A stretch of DNA of 41,292 nucleotides from a virus: the IMG/VR virus record IMGVR_UViG_3300035112_000010, positions 1 through 41,292 of that record; one strand, written 5' to 3'. The notes beneath the pieces were generated by a model. That model saw nothing but the letters and a program-made list of their open reading frames with translations, made no database searches and was not told the origin of the DNA. The first letter of the stretch is position 1. Every line of letters starts with the position of its first letter. The translations under genes and the position numbers were made by a program. Positions 15,469 through 22,631 of this stretch are shown here, piece after piece.

Positions 15469-15644
15469 CAGCGCTTCCCATTCGAAAGCGCGCCAGCCTT
15501 GCGGATCTCTTCAATGGCGGTACGCGCCAATCTATGAGCATTGTCGAAATCCCACGTTGACCCAAATATCTGGATACATTCCTTGCGGAGCGCTTTTGCG
15601 ACCCTCTCCTCCAAGGCATAATCAAAATCGCTGGTTGTGAGCAC
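15468..15644 (-). CDS. Small helical protein, unknown
   Basis: 58 residues from GTG 15644, preceded by GAGG at seven to eight bases. It reads (M)LTTSDFDYALEERVAKALR, then KECIQIFGSTWDFDNAHRLA. Charged and helical. It stops at TGA overlapping the ATG of the next gene. No family recognised. Confidence 0.5.
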   Translation of the reverse strand: MLTTSDFDYALEERVAKALRKECIQIFGSTWDFDNAHRLARTAIEEIRKAGALSNGKR

Positions 15645-15671
15645 GTTTACCTCGCTTTCTACTGATGATCG

Positions 15672-15929
15672 TCAGAAGCCCAACACGACGAAACCAGGCT
15701 CAATGCCGAATTGACCGCCGGTCAGGATGTACTCGATCTTCTTCTCGATGCTATAGGGGACGTTGTCGTCCGGATCGCATACGTATCCGTATCCAGGGGT
15801 GTACTGCTGCAGCTGGACGAAATCGCCCTTCTGATATCCCCGGTCGTCGCGACGAACATCGAATTTCTTGTCGCCGCGCACGATCGCTTCATAGTAAGGC
15901 GTCCAGCACTTCAATTGATGCGTAGTCAT
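15672..15929 (-). CDS. DUF3850 / ASCH-like protein
   Basis: 85 residues from ATG 15929, after AAGGAG. MTTHQLKCWTPYYEAIVRGD begins a textbook DUF3850: the start is followed by KKFDVRRDDRGYQKGDFVQL, and the C-terminus is GIEPGFVVLGF. DUF3850 belongs to the ASCH/PUA-like group, proteins with an RNA-binding-type barrel, seen widely in phages and mobile elements. The biochemical role is not established here. Confidence 0.85.
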   Translation of the reverse strand: MTTHQLKCWTPYYEAIVRGDKKFDVRRDDRGYQKGDFVQLQQYTPGYGYVCDPDDNVPYSIEKKIEYILTGGQFGIEPGFVVLGF

Positions 15930-15952
15930 CTCGCGCTCCTTATTGAAGACCG

Positions 15953-16192
15953 TCAGAAACAAACGTCGCAGGTGCAATGCGGTCGCTTGCCGCTCTCACA
16001 CCTAGGCGATGGATCATGGGAAGGACCAAAGCTACCTTGCGCTAACTCAGCGCAAGTGGGGCAACCCTCCTCCATCACGATACGCCTTCGGGTTGGTATT
16101 GATGGCCGTTCCGACACTATGGTGCGCCGCGCCTTATCGTAAATGAGGCGCCCGCGGCCGGGTTCGATGTTCGGCGGATCTTGTTCTGGCAT
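15953..16192 (-). CDS. Small cysteine-rich zinc-ribbon-like protein
   Basis: 79 residues from ATG 16192, after GAGGATAG. The N-terminus is polar (MPEQDPPNIEPGRGRLIYDK). The C-terminal 40 residues carry CPTC, one C in PRCESG, CTC and DVC, a cysteine pattern suited to metal binding. Longer upstream readings are possible, but the start chosen has the operon's standard binding site. No family recognised. Confidence 0.55.
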   Translation of the reverse strand: MPEQDPPNIEPGRGRLIYDKARRTIVSERPSIPTRRRIVMEEGCPTCAELAQGSFGPSHDPSPRCESGKRPHCTCDVCF

Positions 16193-16196
16193 TGGT

Positions 16197-16433
16197 CTAT
16201 CCTCGCTCCTCTGCATTGTTGGCGGGTCCCTCCGGCATGGGAACCCAATGCGTGACGTGTTCCGGAAGCGAAAATACCGTGTACCAGGGGTCCTCGCAGT
16301 CAACGATGAGCCATCCGGAATGAAGCTCATCCTGAAATCTAATCTCGTCCTCCCAATGAGTTGGCCAGCATCCAGGCCAAATCAAAATCCGCGTCCCGTC
16401 CTTCGGCGCGGTCTCGATCGGTCTCCACTCCAT
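16197..16433 (-). CDS. DUF551-like small protein
   Basis: 78 residues starting MEWRPIETAPKDGTRILIWP, followed near the end by HVTHWVPMPEGP. This 'W.PI.TAPKDG..ILIW ... HW.P.P' layout is that of DUF551, common in phages and prophages. GGGGAAGCAT precedes the ATG. Function unknown. Confidence 0.75.
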   Translation of the reverse strand: MEWRPIETAPKDGTRILIWPGCWPTHWEDEIRFQDELHSGWLIVDCEDPWYTVFSLPEHVTHWVPMPEGPANNAEERG

Positions 16434-16468
16434 ATGCTTCCCCCTACCTCGGTCTGAATCCTTGATGG

Positions 16469-16663
16469 TCAGGCCATCCGCCTCATGAACTCGTTGTACT
16501 GGCGCCGGAAGTGACGCTCCGGGTCGGCGTGCTCGTCCCAGCCCTTGAGGATCTGCATCAGGTTGGAGGCGATCGGCTTGGCGTTGGCCGGTAGGTTCCG
16601 GTAGGCGCGGGCGAGCTTGCGGCGAAGGTTTTCCAAATCTCGTTTCGTTCCTGCTATTTCCAT
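16469..16663 (-). CDS. Small basic helical protein next to the attachment region
   Basis: 64 residues: MEIAGTKRDLENLRRKLARA, then a helical, basic remainder. GAGG precedes the start. The first codons carry one copy of the sequence GTTTTCCAAATC (plus-strand reading), also found in the integrase 3' end, so the N-terminus (GTKRDLEN) matches a C-terminal stretch of the integrase (GTEQDLEN). Its gene overlaps the candidate attP. No family recognised. Confidence 0.5.
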   Translation of the reverse strand: MEIAGTKRDLENLRRKLARAYRNLPANAKPIASNLMQILKGWDEHADPERHFRRQYNEFMRRMA

Positions 16664-16815
16664 GGGTCTCTATTCCTCAGTTTTCCAGAATATGCGAGCG
16701 ATCTCAAAGATGGGGTAGCTTTCTCAGAGCCCTCCCTAATCGTCTAACTTGCTGTTATTCTTGCTATTTTTGGAGATTTGGAAAACCTGAGCCCTCCCGT
16801 TTTCCAAATCCTGTT
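16620..16815. other. Candidate attP: repeat cluster downstream of the integrase
   Basis: Three copies of GTTTTCCAAATC: 16628-16639 and 16799-16810 on the plus strand and 16775-16786 inverted. A related GTTTTCCAGAAT lies at 16680. GAGCCCTCCC occurs twice, at 16727-16736 and 16789-16798. The pair at 16775/16799 forms a 12-bp inverted repeat with a 12-base spacer, inside the last codons of the integrase. Integrase arm and core sites commonly cluster just past the integrase gene. Inferred from repeats and position; no core exchange sequence is proven. Confidence 0.5.
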
Positions 16816-17890
16816 CTGTTCCCGTTCCATTGCGGGCGAAAAACACCTCAATGATCCGTTGCTCTTGCTCGACGTGACGAGTGTAGTGCGCGCCCATCCG
16901 GGCGTCCCGATCGCCCAAGGCCGCCGCCACCTGGCTGTCATTGGCGCCGGTCACGCGCTTGATCTCGGCAGCGAACGAAACACGCAGCCCATGCAAGGTC
17001 AGGCCGGAACCGATCAGCCCCTTGGCTTCCAACTTCGCAAGGAAATTGCTCGACTGTTTTTGCAACTGCTCAGCACTTACCCAAGGCTGCCCGTTATAGC
17101 GCAGCGCGATCGGACCTTCAGTCACGCGAACCTTGAGAGAGGCAAGGAAACGTTGCAGCTCGGGCGAGGCCGGCAGCCAGTGCTGTTCGCTGTTCTTCTT
17201 GTGCGTCGTCCTGAAGCACTTTCCAAAGCGCTGATCGGCCTGATAGTTGGACCACTGGACAGCGACAATGCTTTGGCTGCGGTAGCCTAGATGGCGGGCG
17301 AGCATATAGGCCGTTCGCAGGTGCAGCGGAGCGCGAGCCATCGCGGCTTCCCATTCCGCAGGCATCCACTCGCGGTTCGCGTTGGGATCTGATTTTTGCG
17401 TCCGGTCCATCCCAGCCGCCGGATTCGCCGGCATCCATCCGCGCTTGACCGCCTCACCGAACATCGAGGCCAGCGCTGTCACCATCTTGTCGGCAAATGC
17501 TGGCCACTTGTCGGCGACGCAGCGATCTCGCACTGCATAGAGATCGGCCTGTGTGATGCCGGCCAGCGGGAAATCATACTCTGGCTCAAGATAGCCCAGT
17601 CGATCGGCGTATTCGGTTCTGGTCGTCTCGCTGAGGCTGGCGAACTTCGGACACTGCGCGGGGTCAGTAAACCATGCCACTAGCCAGCCTAGGGAGCGCT
17701 CTGGATATGCCATGCGTTTGCGGGCGCCGTTGTATAGCCCGATGATATCTGGCTCAGCCAGACGCTTCACGAGGGCCGCGCGCTCGCCTTTGAAGCCGCG
17801 CAATAGCACCGCGCCGTCTGAACGGCGGTAGACGTAATATTTGCCCTTGGCGCGGGCGATCTTCAGCCCTTTAAGCGGCACCTTGACCAC
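16736..17890 (-). CDS. int: Tyrosine integrase
   Basis: 384 residues from GTG 17890, chosen because GGGGAG lies seven bases upstream and it minimises overlap with the gene at 17871-18080; an in-frame upstream ATG at 17971 is less likely. Catalytic residues visible: R204 (LGYRSQS), a lysine near 231, H300-x-x-R303 (LTLHGLRVSF), and the nucleophile Y336 (GAHYTRH). The usual LGH histidine is an aspartate (LGD, 327). The N-terminal part (8-50) is a small DNA-binding domain. It would integrate and help excise the genome. Confidence 0.92.
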   Translation of the reverse strand: MVKVPLKGLKIARAKGKYYVYRRSDGAVLLRGFKGERAALVKRLAEPDIIGLYNGARKRMAYPERSLGWLVAWFTDPAQCPKFASLSETTRTEYADRLGYLEPEYDFPLAGITQADLYAVRDRCVADKWPAFADKMVTALASMFGEAVKRGWMPANPAAGMDRTQKSDPNANREWMPAEWEAAMARAPLHLRTAYMLARHLGYRSQSIVAVQWSNYQADQRFGKCFRTTHKKNSEQHWLPASPELQRFLASLKVRVTEGPIALRYNGQPWVSAEQLQKQSSNFLAKLEAKGLIGSGLTLHGLRVSFAAEIKRVTGANDSQVAAALGDRDARMGAHYTRHVEQEQRIIEVFFARNGTGTEQDLENGRAQVFQISKNSKNNSKLDD

Positions 17891-18080
17891 CGAGCTTCTC
17901 CCCGAATTTGCGGGGCAATGGTTGCGCATTTTCCGGAACCAGGGAAGACACTTCCACGGGCTTGTCACCAACGATCAAGGTGCCGTCAGTCCTGACCCCG
18001 ATCACGAAGCGGCCAGCCTGTTCCACGCCTTTGATGGCGCGAGCGAGGGATGCTGCAGTGAAGGGGATGTGGCGCGTCAT
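17871..18080 (-). CDS. Small protein upstream of the integrase, possible excisionase
   Basis: 69 residues: MTRHIPFTAASLARAIKGVE, then AGRFVIGVRTDGTLIVG. GAGG precedes the ATG. It overlaps the start of int by 20 bases, so the two are co-transcribed. Helical N-terminus followed by beta strands, a layout seen in small regulatory DNA-binding proteins. A role in directionality of recombination is inferred from position only. Confidence 0.55.
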   Translation of the reverse strand: MTRHIPFTAASLARAIKGVEQAGRFVIGVRTDGTLIVGDKPVEVSSLVPENAQPLPRKFGEKLGGQGAA

Positions 18081-18086
18081 GGTGCC

Positions 18087-18386
18087 TCAGAACGGAATTT
18101 CGTCGTCGGTCAGAACAGTTAGCGACTTCCGCGGCCAGAACTTTTCCAGCAGCCGGAAGATCGGCCAGCGGATCGGCAGCGTCAGCTTGCGCCAGAACTC
18201 GCAGCGTTCCTGTTGCCGGCACCATGTATCGTATTCGGCCTGCTGCTCTCGCTGGTGATCGATTTCGATTTTCGATGCCCACCATGTTGCATAGCAAGAG
18301 TCACAGTGAGCGCGACCTTCAAAGTCGATCTCGTAGTGCTCGTGCGAGCATTCGACTCCGGGATCTTCGTCATCGTAATAGTTCAT
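18087..18386 (-). CDS. Cysteine/histidine-rich protein
   Basis: 99 residues. CSHEHYEIDFEGRAHCDSCY near residues 13-32 has cysteines and histidines in a zinc-finger-like order (C-x-H-x2-H ... C-x2-C). It is followed by a basic, tryptophan-rich, amphipathic C-terminus. Its ATG overlaps the stop of the HNH gene. Function unknown. Confidence 0.5.
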   Translation of the reverse strand: MNYYDDEDPGVECSHEHYEIDFEGRAHCDSCYATWWASKIEIDHQREQQAEYDTWCRQQERCEFWRKLTLPIRWPIFRLLEKFWPRKSLTVLTDDEIPF

Positions 18387-19069
18387 GGCTTTCCGCCATC
18401 TGCTTGAGGAACGGCGGAGCGATCCTTTTTTGGTGTTCGCCGCACGCCAGATGCCAGACCTAGACGATAGGTTCGTGCTTCCACGCCTCCACGAGTGCGA
18501 CCAGGCAAGAGTATCGTCAATTGTCTAAAGCTCAGTCCCTTGGCGACGCCGTCGCGAATGATGGTATCCTCTTGCGCGGACCAGTGATTGATGGCACGGG
18601 GCCGGTAGTGAGTCTTGCCGGTCCAGACGTTGCTAATCGCGGATTCCGATACGCCGTATTCATCGGCCAATTCACGCAGGGTCTTCGCACCCTGCGCGCT
18701 GCGAATTGCTTCGGCCTGTTCAGGGGTGAGTTTTCCGGCGCTGCCATATCTCGACCGAACATGCGTGCCGTGTTCTCGGCAATCCAGCATGTTCTCAGAA
18801 GGCGTTTTCCACGAAAGATGATGCGGGTTGACGCAAGCCGTATCACCGCAGGAATGAGCGGCCTCGTGGACGTTTGATGGGGCGCGACCATGCGCAAGTT
18901 CGCACATGAACCGGTGGGCGTAATAGGCTTTCCCGAGATATCCGAAAGTGCCATATCCCCGCGTTGTGGAGAAGGGCCAGATCAGGCACCAATCCTTATG
19001 CGGGTATCCTTCGTGATCTCGGATGAAGCGAATGGCTTTGCCTTCGCCCTTCTTGGCTTGTTCAGCCAT
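18383..19069 (-). CDS. HNH homing-type endonuclease with helix-turn-helix tail
   Basis: 228 residues from ATG 19069 (GAGGATAGC upstream); an upstream in-frame ATG exists but lacks a site. AHRFMCELAHGRAPSNVHEA, then HSCGDTACVNPHHL is an HNH core of the homing-endonuclease class (...H..C....C.NP.HL). A helix-turn-helix follows (TLRELADEYGVSESAISNVW), and then a basic tail (GRTRGGVEARTYRLG). Such genes are often mobile within phage genomes. Cleavage target unknown. Confidence 0.82.
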   Translation of the reverse strand: MAEQAKKGEGKAIRFIRDHEGYPHKDWCLIWPFSTTRGYGTFGYLGKAYYAHRFMCELAHGRAPSNVHEAAHSCGDTACVNPHHLSWKTPSENMLDCREHGTHVRSRYGSAGKLTPEQAEAIRSAQGAKTLRELADEYGVSESAISNVWTGKTHYRPRAINHWSAQEDTIIRDGVAKGLSFRQLTILLPGRTRGGVEARTYRLGLASGVRRTPKKDRSAVPQADGGKP

Positions 19070-19207
19070 TGCTATCCTCGCTTCCCTGGGGTGAACGCTG
19101 AGGTTCTCGATAGGGGAGATATTCGGGACAGCGATCCCGTTCATCTTCGGTGCTGCAGGCACGTCCTGACACGAAATGAGTGTCGCAAAATCTACAATAT
19201 TCTCGGC

Positions 19208-19423
19208 TCATGGTTCCTTCCGGCGGTGTTGCGAAGTGAGCGCTGACCCCACCTCTGCGTCAGAAACGTTCCTAAGGCGAAGCCCATGGTCGTGGACTGC
19301 TGGGCCGACGCGATGACAAGACGAACACACTTCACCTTCCGGAAGATCGCGACCGTTCGCGCACAAAATGCATCCGCTGCACACAATGCATCCACATTTT
19401 TTGGAATGAATATTATCGGTCAT
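19208..19423 (-). CDS. Small cysteine-rich protein (possible zinc ribbon)
   Basis: 71 residues: MTDNIHSKKCGCIVCSGCIL, followed by CANGRDLPEGEVCSSCHRVG. The pairs CxC, CxxC and CSSC suggest one or two metal sites. Its ATG overlaps the stop of the gene at 19420-19593. The 138-base gap downstream holds an in-frame extension of the HNH gene but no supported gene. Function unknown. Confidence 0.55.
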   Translation of the reverse strand: MTDNIHSKKCGCIVCSGCILCANGRDLPEGEVCSSCHRVGPAVHDHGLRLRNVSDAEVGSALTSQHRRKEP

Positions 19424-19593
19424 GCCAATCCCTCGATCTTACGCGCCCTCTCGACCTCTTGCTGGTATGTGCGGCCAATTCCAATGCGGCCATGACGTAA
19501 CCAAACTTGCAGGTCATCATATTCTTGAAGAGTAAGGCCGAGCGCGGCTGCCTTACGCTCCATTTCTTGAACATTGTCGGGATTCTCGCTCAT
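19420..19593 (-). CDS. 57-residue helical protein
   Basis: Reads MSENPDNVQEMERKAAALGL, then TLQEYDDLQVWLRHGRIGIG and a charged end. Start ATG at 19593 overlaps the methyltransferase stop, and the stop TGA overlaps the next ATG, so it is coupled on both sides. This tight fit supports a real gene though it is short. No family recognised. Confidence 0.6.
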   Translation of the reverse strand: MSENPDNVQEMERKAAALGLTLQEYDDLQVWLRHGRIGIGRTYQQEVERARKIEGLA

Positions 19594-20309
19594 AGCATCG
19601 TCTCTTGTTTTGATGGTTTTGGGCGTTCTATGAACATATCACCTTGAGACAGCGCCTTTTCGATGCGCTTGCAGGCGATGTCGAAGTATCTGGGTTCGAT
19701 CTCGATGCCGATAAACTGGCGACCGAGTTTCACCGCAGCTACTCCTGTCGTCCCCGAACCCATGAAAGGATCGAGCACAATTTCGCCTGCACTTGAGGCA
19801 TGATCGACTAGCCACATCATCCAGCCCAGAGGCTTTGGGCATGGATGTCCATTCTGAGAAGCAGCCTCTGTGCTTTCGATGGCACTTGGCCTTGACCCAA
19901 AGTTTAAACGTGGCGCCGTGCCGTAAAGGGCGATTGGTGAAAGCGAATTAAAACCCCAACAATGCCTTCCCTGGCTGGCCGGAAGATACACGCCGCCGAT
20001 AGCATCCGGCTTCGGTAGCTCGTGCAGATTATTGTTTGAGAATACGGCACCGCGAGAAGCAATAGAAAGGCTCGCTTCTACGGCGGGAACTATGATTGAT
20101 CGATAGTTGTCTAGGCTATCTGCATAGCTCCCATACGCCATCTTAGCCAAACCGTGCCGGCCTCCGCGCTTGTCATTGCGTTCGCCCAAATCAAGCCCAT
20201 ATGGCGGATCAGTCACAACGGCATCGACCTTGCCAAGCGTTGGCAGAATCTCACGGCAATCCCCGAGATAGAGCGTCACGCCTTCGGCTATGGTTTCGAT
20301 GCGGCTCAA
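19590..20309 (-). CDS. DNA methyltransferase (N6-adenine or N4-cytosine, beta-type order)
   Basis: 239 residues from a TTG at 20309, with AGGGG upstream. Catalytic motif DPPY at 34-37 (VVTDPPYGLD). The AdoMet-binding motif DPFMGSGTTG at 180-189 comes after it, which is the beta order. The region between the two motifs is where target recognition sits. The size is at the small end. Recognition sequence not readable here; GANTC is a guess prompted by the GcrA gene. It may protect phage DNA or mark promoters. Confidence 0.88.
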   Translation of the reverse strand: MSRIETIAEGVTLYLGDCREILPTLGKVDAVVTDPPYGLDLGERNDKRGGRHGLAKMAYGSYADSLDNYRSIIVPAVEASLSIASRGAVFSNNNLHELPKPDAIGGVYLPASQGRHCWGFNSLSPIALYGTAPRLNFGSRPSAIESTEAASQNGHPCPKPLGWMMWLVDHASSAGEIVLDPFMGSGTTGVAAVKLGRQFIGIEIEPRYFDIACKRIEKALSQGDMFIERPKPSKQETML

Positions 20310-20312
20310 GTC

Positions 20313-20537
20313 TTACCCCTCTCCACGATCGGGGCGCGATACTGCGTGCCGCCTCGCATGCTGCTTGCAAAACTCACCGTTAGGACCATGGCCCCGTTTG
20401 CGTGAGCACTGCACCGAGACGTAACGATAACTCTGAGATACGCATTCAATGCAGCGGGTCATATTTTCTGCAAATCCCTTGGGGTTTCCGGCCCAAACCC
20501 CATAGCGGCGCTTGCCGGGCTCGCCATCGGGTATCAT
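20313..20537 (-). CDS. Small cysteine/histidine protein
   Basis: 74 residues starting MIPDGEPGKRRYGVWAGNPK, then CIECVSQSYRYVSVQCSRKR, then HGPNGEFCKQHARRH. The cysteine-histidine order (CxxC ... C ... C..H) suggests a zinc site. The ATG overlaps the stop of the gene at 20534-21331. Function unknown. Confidence 0.55.
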   Translation of the reverse strand: MIPDGEPGKRRYGVWAGNPKGFAENMTRCIECVSQSYRYVSVQCSRKRGHGPNGEFCKQHARRHAVSRPDRGEG

Positions 20538-21331
20538 TCCCCACCCCGCTCTTTAGAGGTGACCGAGCGGGGGATATCATTGTCTCCGTAATCAGGCGCT
20601 CCGCATCGTCTGCACTGGCATATGTATGTCTCCCCGACACGCTCCCAATCGTGGCCCTCTCGGCACGGATCATCCGAGGAAAACGTGCCAAGTGGGGGCT
20701 TCTCGTATGGTGGCAACCCCCGGCGTTGACGCTCGGCTGGGCTGTCTGTCGATGTGAGCACGGATGGCTCTCCCTTTGCCAATAATCCGATGCATTTTCG
20801 GCCTATCTGCCGCTCGCAGTAAACCTGACAATCGCAAAGGTGCTCAGGCCGCGTTGTTTGGGCAGGCGGTGCGCCGGGGGTCGATGAGATCGCGGCATGA
20901 TAGTCCAGCACCGCCTTGACGTGCAGAAGGACGATTTCCTTTTGCCATTCAAGGCTATCCCAATAGTGGTTTACGAACCTGCCCCACAACTGTTCATCAA
21001 CAATCGGCAGCGAACTTTGGGCATGACCGTTGACATAGACGCACGTCGGCAAAACTTTATCGATCTGCTCCAACGTCTGATCCGGCCGAAGTTGTCCCTC
21101 TAGCAGCACTTCCTCACCGGTCTTTATGTTGATGACGATCAGTTCAAATTTGCCCCCTTGGAACGAAGCAAACCCAAACCGAACTTCAGCAGTCTCAGGG
21201 GATGGCGCCGGTTGGGCAGGACGGCGCAGGGCCTTCGCTGCTTCTAAGATCATTCCGGCTTCGGCCGCCGAATAGAGACCATGCGCGTAGGCGGTTAGCT
21301 TGTCTGCAAGATCGAGCATGGATACGGTCAT
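20534..21331 (-). CDS. Unrecognised phage protein with C-terminal cysteine motif
   Basis: 265 residues starting MTVSMLDLADKLTAYAHGLY. The first half is helix-strand mixed. The C-terminal part has CDCQVYCERQIGRKC near 165, and later CRRCGAPDYGD, suggesting a metal-binding end. AAGGA lies nine bases before the ATG. No known domain recognised. It overlaps the gene downstream by four bases, as usual in this operon. Confidence 0.5.
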   Translation of the reverse strand: MTVSMLDLADKLTAYAHGLYSAAEAGMILEAAKALRRPAQPAPSPETAEVRFGFASFQGGKFELIVINIKTGEEVLLEGQLRPDQTLEQIDKVLPTCVYVNGHAQSSLPIVDEQLWGRFVNHYWDSLEWQKEIVLLHVKAVLDYHAAISSTPGAPPAQTTRPEHLCDCQVYCERQIGRKCIGLLAKGEPSVLTSTDSPAERQRRGLPPYEKPPLGTFSSDDPCREGHDWERVGETYICQCRRCGAPDYGDNDIPRSVTSKERGGE

Positions 21332-21334
21332 TGC

Positions 21335-21583
21335 TTAAATCCTTCTGCCGAAACGACGATCATTATACTTCCAATACGCTTTGGTTCTCTCCGACTTGAA
21401 GTCTTTGACCTTGTCATTGAGGATCAGAGCCTCCGCGAGATCACCGTTCTTTGCTGCGCGGTCGCGCTCAGCGCGGAGTGCGGCAAGCCGTGCTGCTCTT
21501 TCCTCAAGACGCCACAGGCCGTTTGTGAATCCACCAGCCTTGAGATTGCGCGGGCCGCGGGGCGGTTTCGGTTGCTTGGCCAT
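21335..21583 (-). CDS. Paralog B of a tandem pair of small basic proteins
   Basis: 82 residues: MAKQPKPPRGPRNLKAGGFT, then NGLWRLEERAARLAALRAER and a basic end. GGAG lies nine bases upstream. Residues 3-29 (KQPKPPRGPRNLKAGGFTNG then LWRLEER) are identical to the gene at 21641-21925, after which a charged coiled-coil-like part diverges. A tandem duplication is the simplest reading. Function unknown. Confidence 0.65.
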   Translation of the reverse strand: MAKQPKPPRGPRNLKAGGFTNGLWRLEERAARLAALRAERDRAAKNGDLAEALILNDKVKDFKSERTKAYWKYNDRRFGRRI

Positions 21584-21640
21584 GGCTTACAACTCCACGG
21601 TCTCAGGGGAAGATCGTTCAATGGTCATTATGATGCCCAC

Positions 21641-21925
21641 CTAATTTGAGGATGGCGGTTCGTAGAATCTCTTACGAGCTATCGCGCTCTCGAACCTTTG
21701 CATCACACGTTCGACAGTCTCTGAGCCTCCACCTTTAAGGTCTTTGATCCTGTCATTTAGGATCATGGCCTCGGCGTGGTTGCCGTGCTCTGCCGCAAAA
21801 TCGCGATCAGCGCGAAGCTTTTTCAAAAGCGCTTCTCTGCGCTCTTCAAGTCGCCATAAGCCGTTGGTGAAACCACCAGCTTTTAGATTCCGCGGGCCTC
21901 GCGGTGGTTTTGGTTGTTTAACCAT
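21641..21925 (-). CDS. Paralog A of a tandem pair of small basic proteins
   Basis: 94 residues from ATG 21925, chosen to match paralog B's MAKQP start and because GAGAGGG lies nine bases upstream (an in-frame ATG three codons earlier also exists). MVKQPKPPRGPRNLKAGGFT and NGLWRLEER then a different helix (EALLKKLRADRDFAAEHGNH). Longer than its paralog at the C-terminus. A duplicated small protein suggests copies retained for different partners, which is inference. Confidence 0.65.
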   Translation of the reverse strand: MVKQPKPPRGPRNLKAGGFTNGLWRLEERREALLKKLRADRDFAAEHGNHAEAMILNDRIKDLKGGGSETVERVMQRFESAIARKRFYEPPSSN

Positions 21926-21930
21926 GTTCA

Positions 21931-22278
21931 TCATCCCTCTCCACGGTCAGCAGACGAGACAGCTTTGCGGGCGCGATCCAATGCAGGCCATTCGCCATCC
22001 TCGAACTCGCAGCCATCGCCGGGATTCTTTATTTCGTTCACCAGATCCCGCAGCGCCCCCTCCAGCTCCTCAATGCGAGCTTTCGACTCGTCTTTCCCGG
22101 CCTCAAAAGAGACCCTGACGATCTCGATCAGGTTGCGCGCCAGATCAGCATCAAATCCCATGCCTCTGATTTTGGCGTAGGCATCCTCGCACATAGGCTG
22201 TGTCATCTGAGCGGTGCGCTCGCCGGGAAACGGATCGGCCTCCTGGCCACGTCCGAACATGGATGGTTTGTCGGTCAT
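21931..22278 (-). CDS. Small acidic protein with helical C-terminus
   Basis: 115 residues from ATG 22278 (AAGGGC upstream); a longer in-frame reading would run over the membrane peptide gene at 22313-22435. MTDKPSMFGRGQEADPFPGE, then ARNLIEIVRVSFEAGKDESK and ARIEELEGALRDLVNEIKNP. The 'FGRGQEADPFPGE' opening is typical of small early phage proteins. Function unknown. Confidence 0.5.
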   Translation of the reverse strand: MTDKPSMFGRGQEADPFPGERTAQMTQPMCEDAYAKIRGMGFDADLARNLIEIVRVSFEAGKDESKARIEELEGALRDLVNEIKNPGDGCEFEDGEWPALDRARKAVSSADRGEG

Positions 22279-22312
22279 CAACGGTTGCCCTTCATGATCG
22301 TTGATAGCCGCA

Positions 22313-22435
22313 TCACCAGCTCCAGCCCTTCGAGAAGTACAGAACCATGGCAGCCCAAAGCAGCGCATCATGAAGTGCCGCAATCGCCACAGCGATGAGA
22401 AATGCTTTCGCAATCCCGTGGAAGATGTCAGTCAT
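22313..22435 (-). CDS. 40-residue membrane peptide
   Basis: Reads MTDIFHGIAKAFLIAVAIAA, then LHDALLWAAMVLYFSKGWSW. Residues 9-35 are mostly hydrophobic, giving one or two membrane passes. The start overlaps the end of 22428-22628 by eight bases, indicating coupling. Likely a membrane-active early protein; role unknown. Confidence 0.5.
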   Translation of the reverse strand: MTDIFHGIAKAFLIAVAIAALHDALLWAAMVLYFSKGWSW

Positions 22436-22628
22436 GGCCGCCATCCAAGCAGTGGCATTCGTTAATCGAGATCAGATCGCCTTTAACCGGGGTGGTGTCC
22501 TCGATCGACATGCGATCAATGGTGCAGCGGCTAAGGGCGCGCTCCGTGTAGTCCTTCACCGACGGGCCCGTCATCGCCATAGTCGGGAGAGATTCCGCGG
22601 TGCAGTCCAAGATGATGCGATATTTCAT
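22428..22628 (-). CDS. Small protein, unknown
   Basis: 66 residues: MKYRIILDCTAESLPTMAMT, then ISINECHCLDGGHD at the end. Starts immediately after the HNH gene on the minus strand (3-base gap). Mixed strand and helix; no family recognised. Confidence 0.45.
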   Translation of the reverse strand: MKYRIILDCTAESLPTMAMTGPSVKDYTERALSRCTIDRMSIEDTTPVKGDLISINECHCLDGGHD

Positions 22629-22631
22629 GAT

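Noticed and set aside
15665-16142. Overlapping plus-strand frames
   Set aside because: Opposite the DUF3850 and zinc-ribbon-like genes; arginine/serine-rich shadows.
16775-16810. Inverted repeat as a transcription terminator
   Set aside because: It lies inside integrase codons, has a 12-base spacer and no U-run, and its arms recur singly nearby, which fits integrase binding better.
19069-19208. 31-residue N-terminal extension of the HNH gene
   Set aside because: No binding site before its ATG, whereas GAGGATAGC precedes the internal ATG at 19069.
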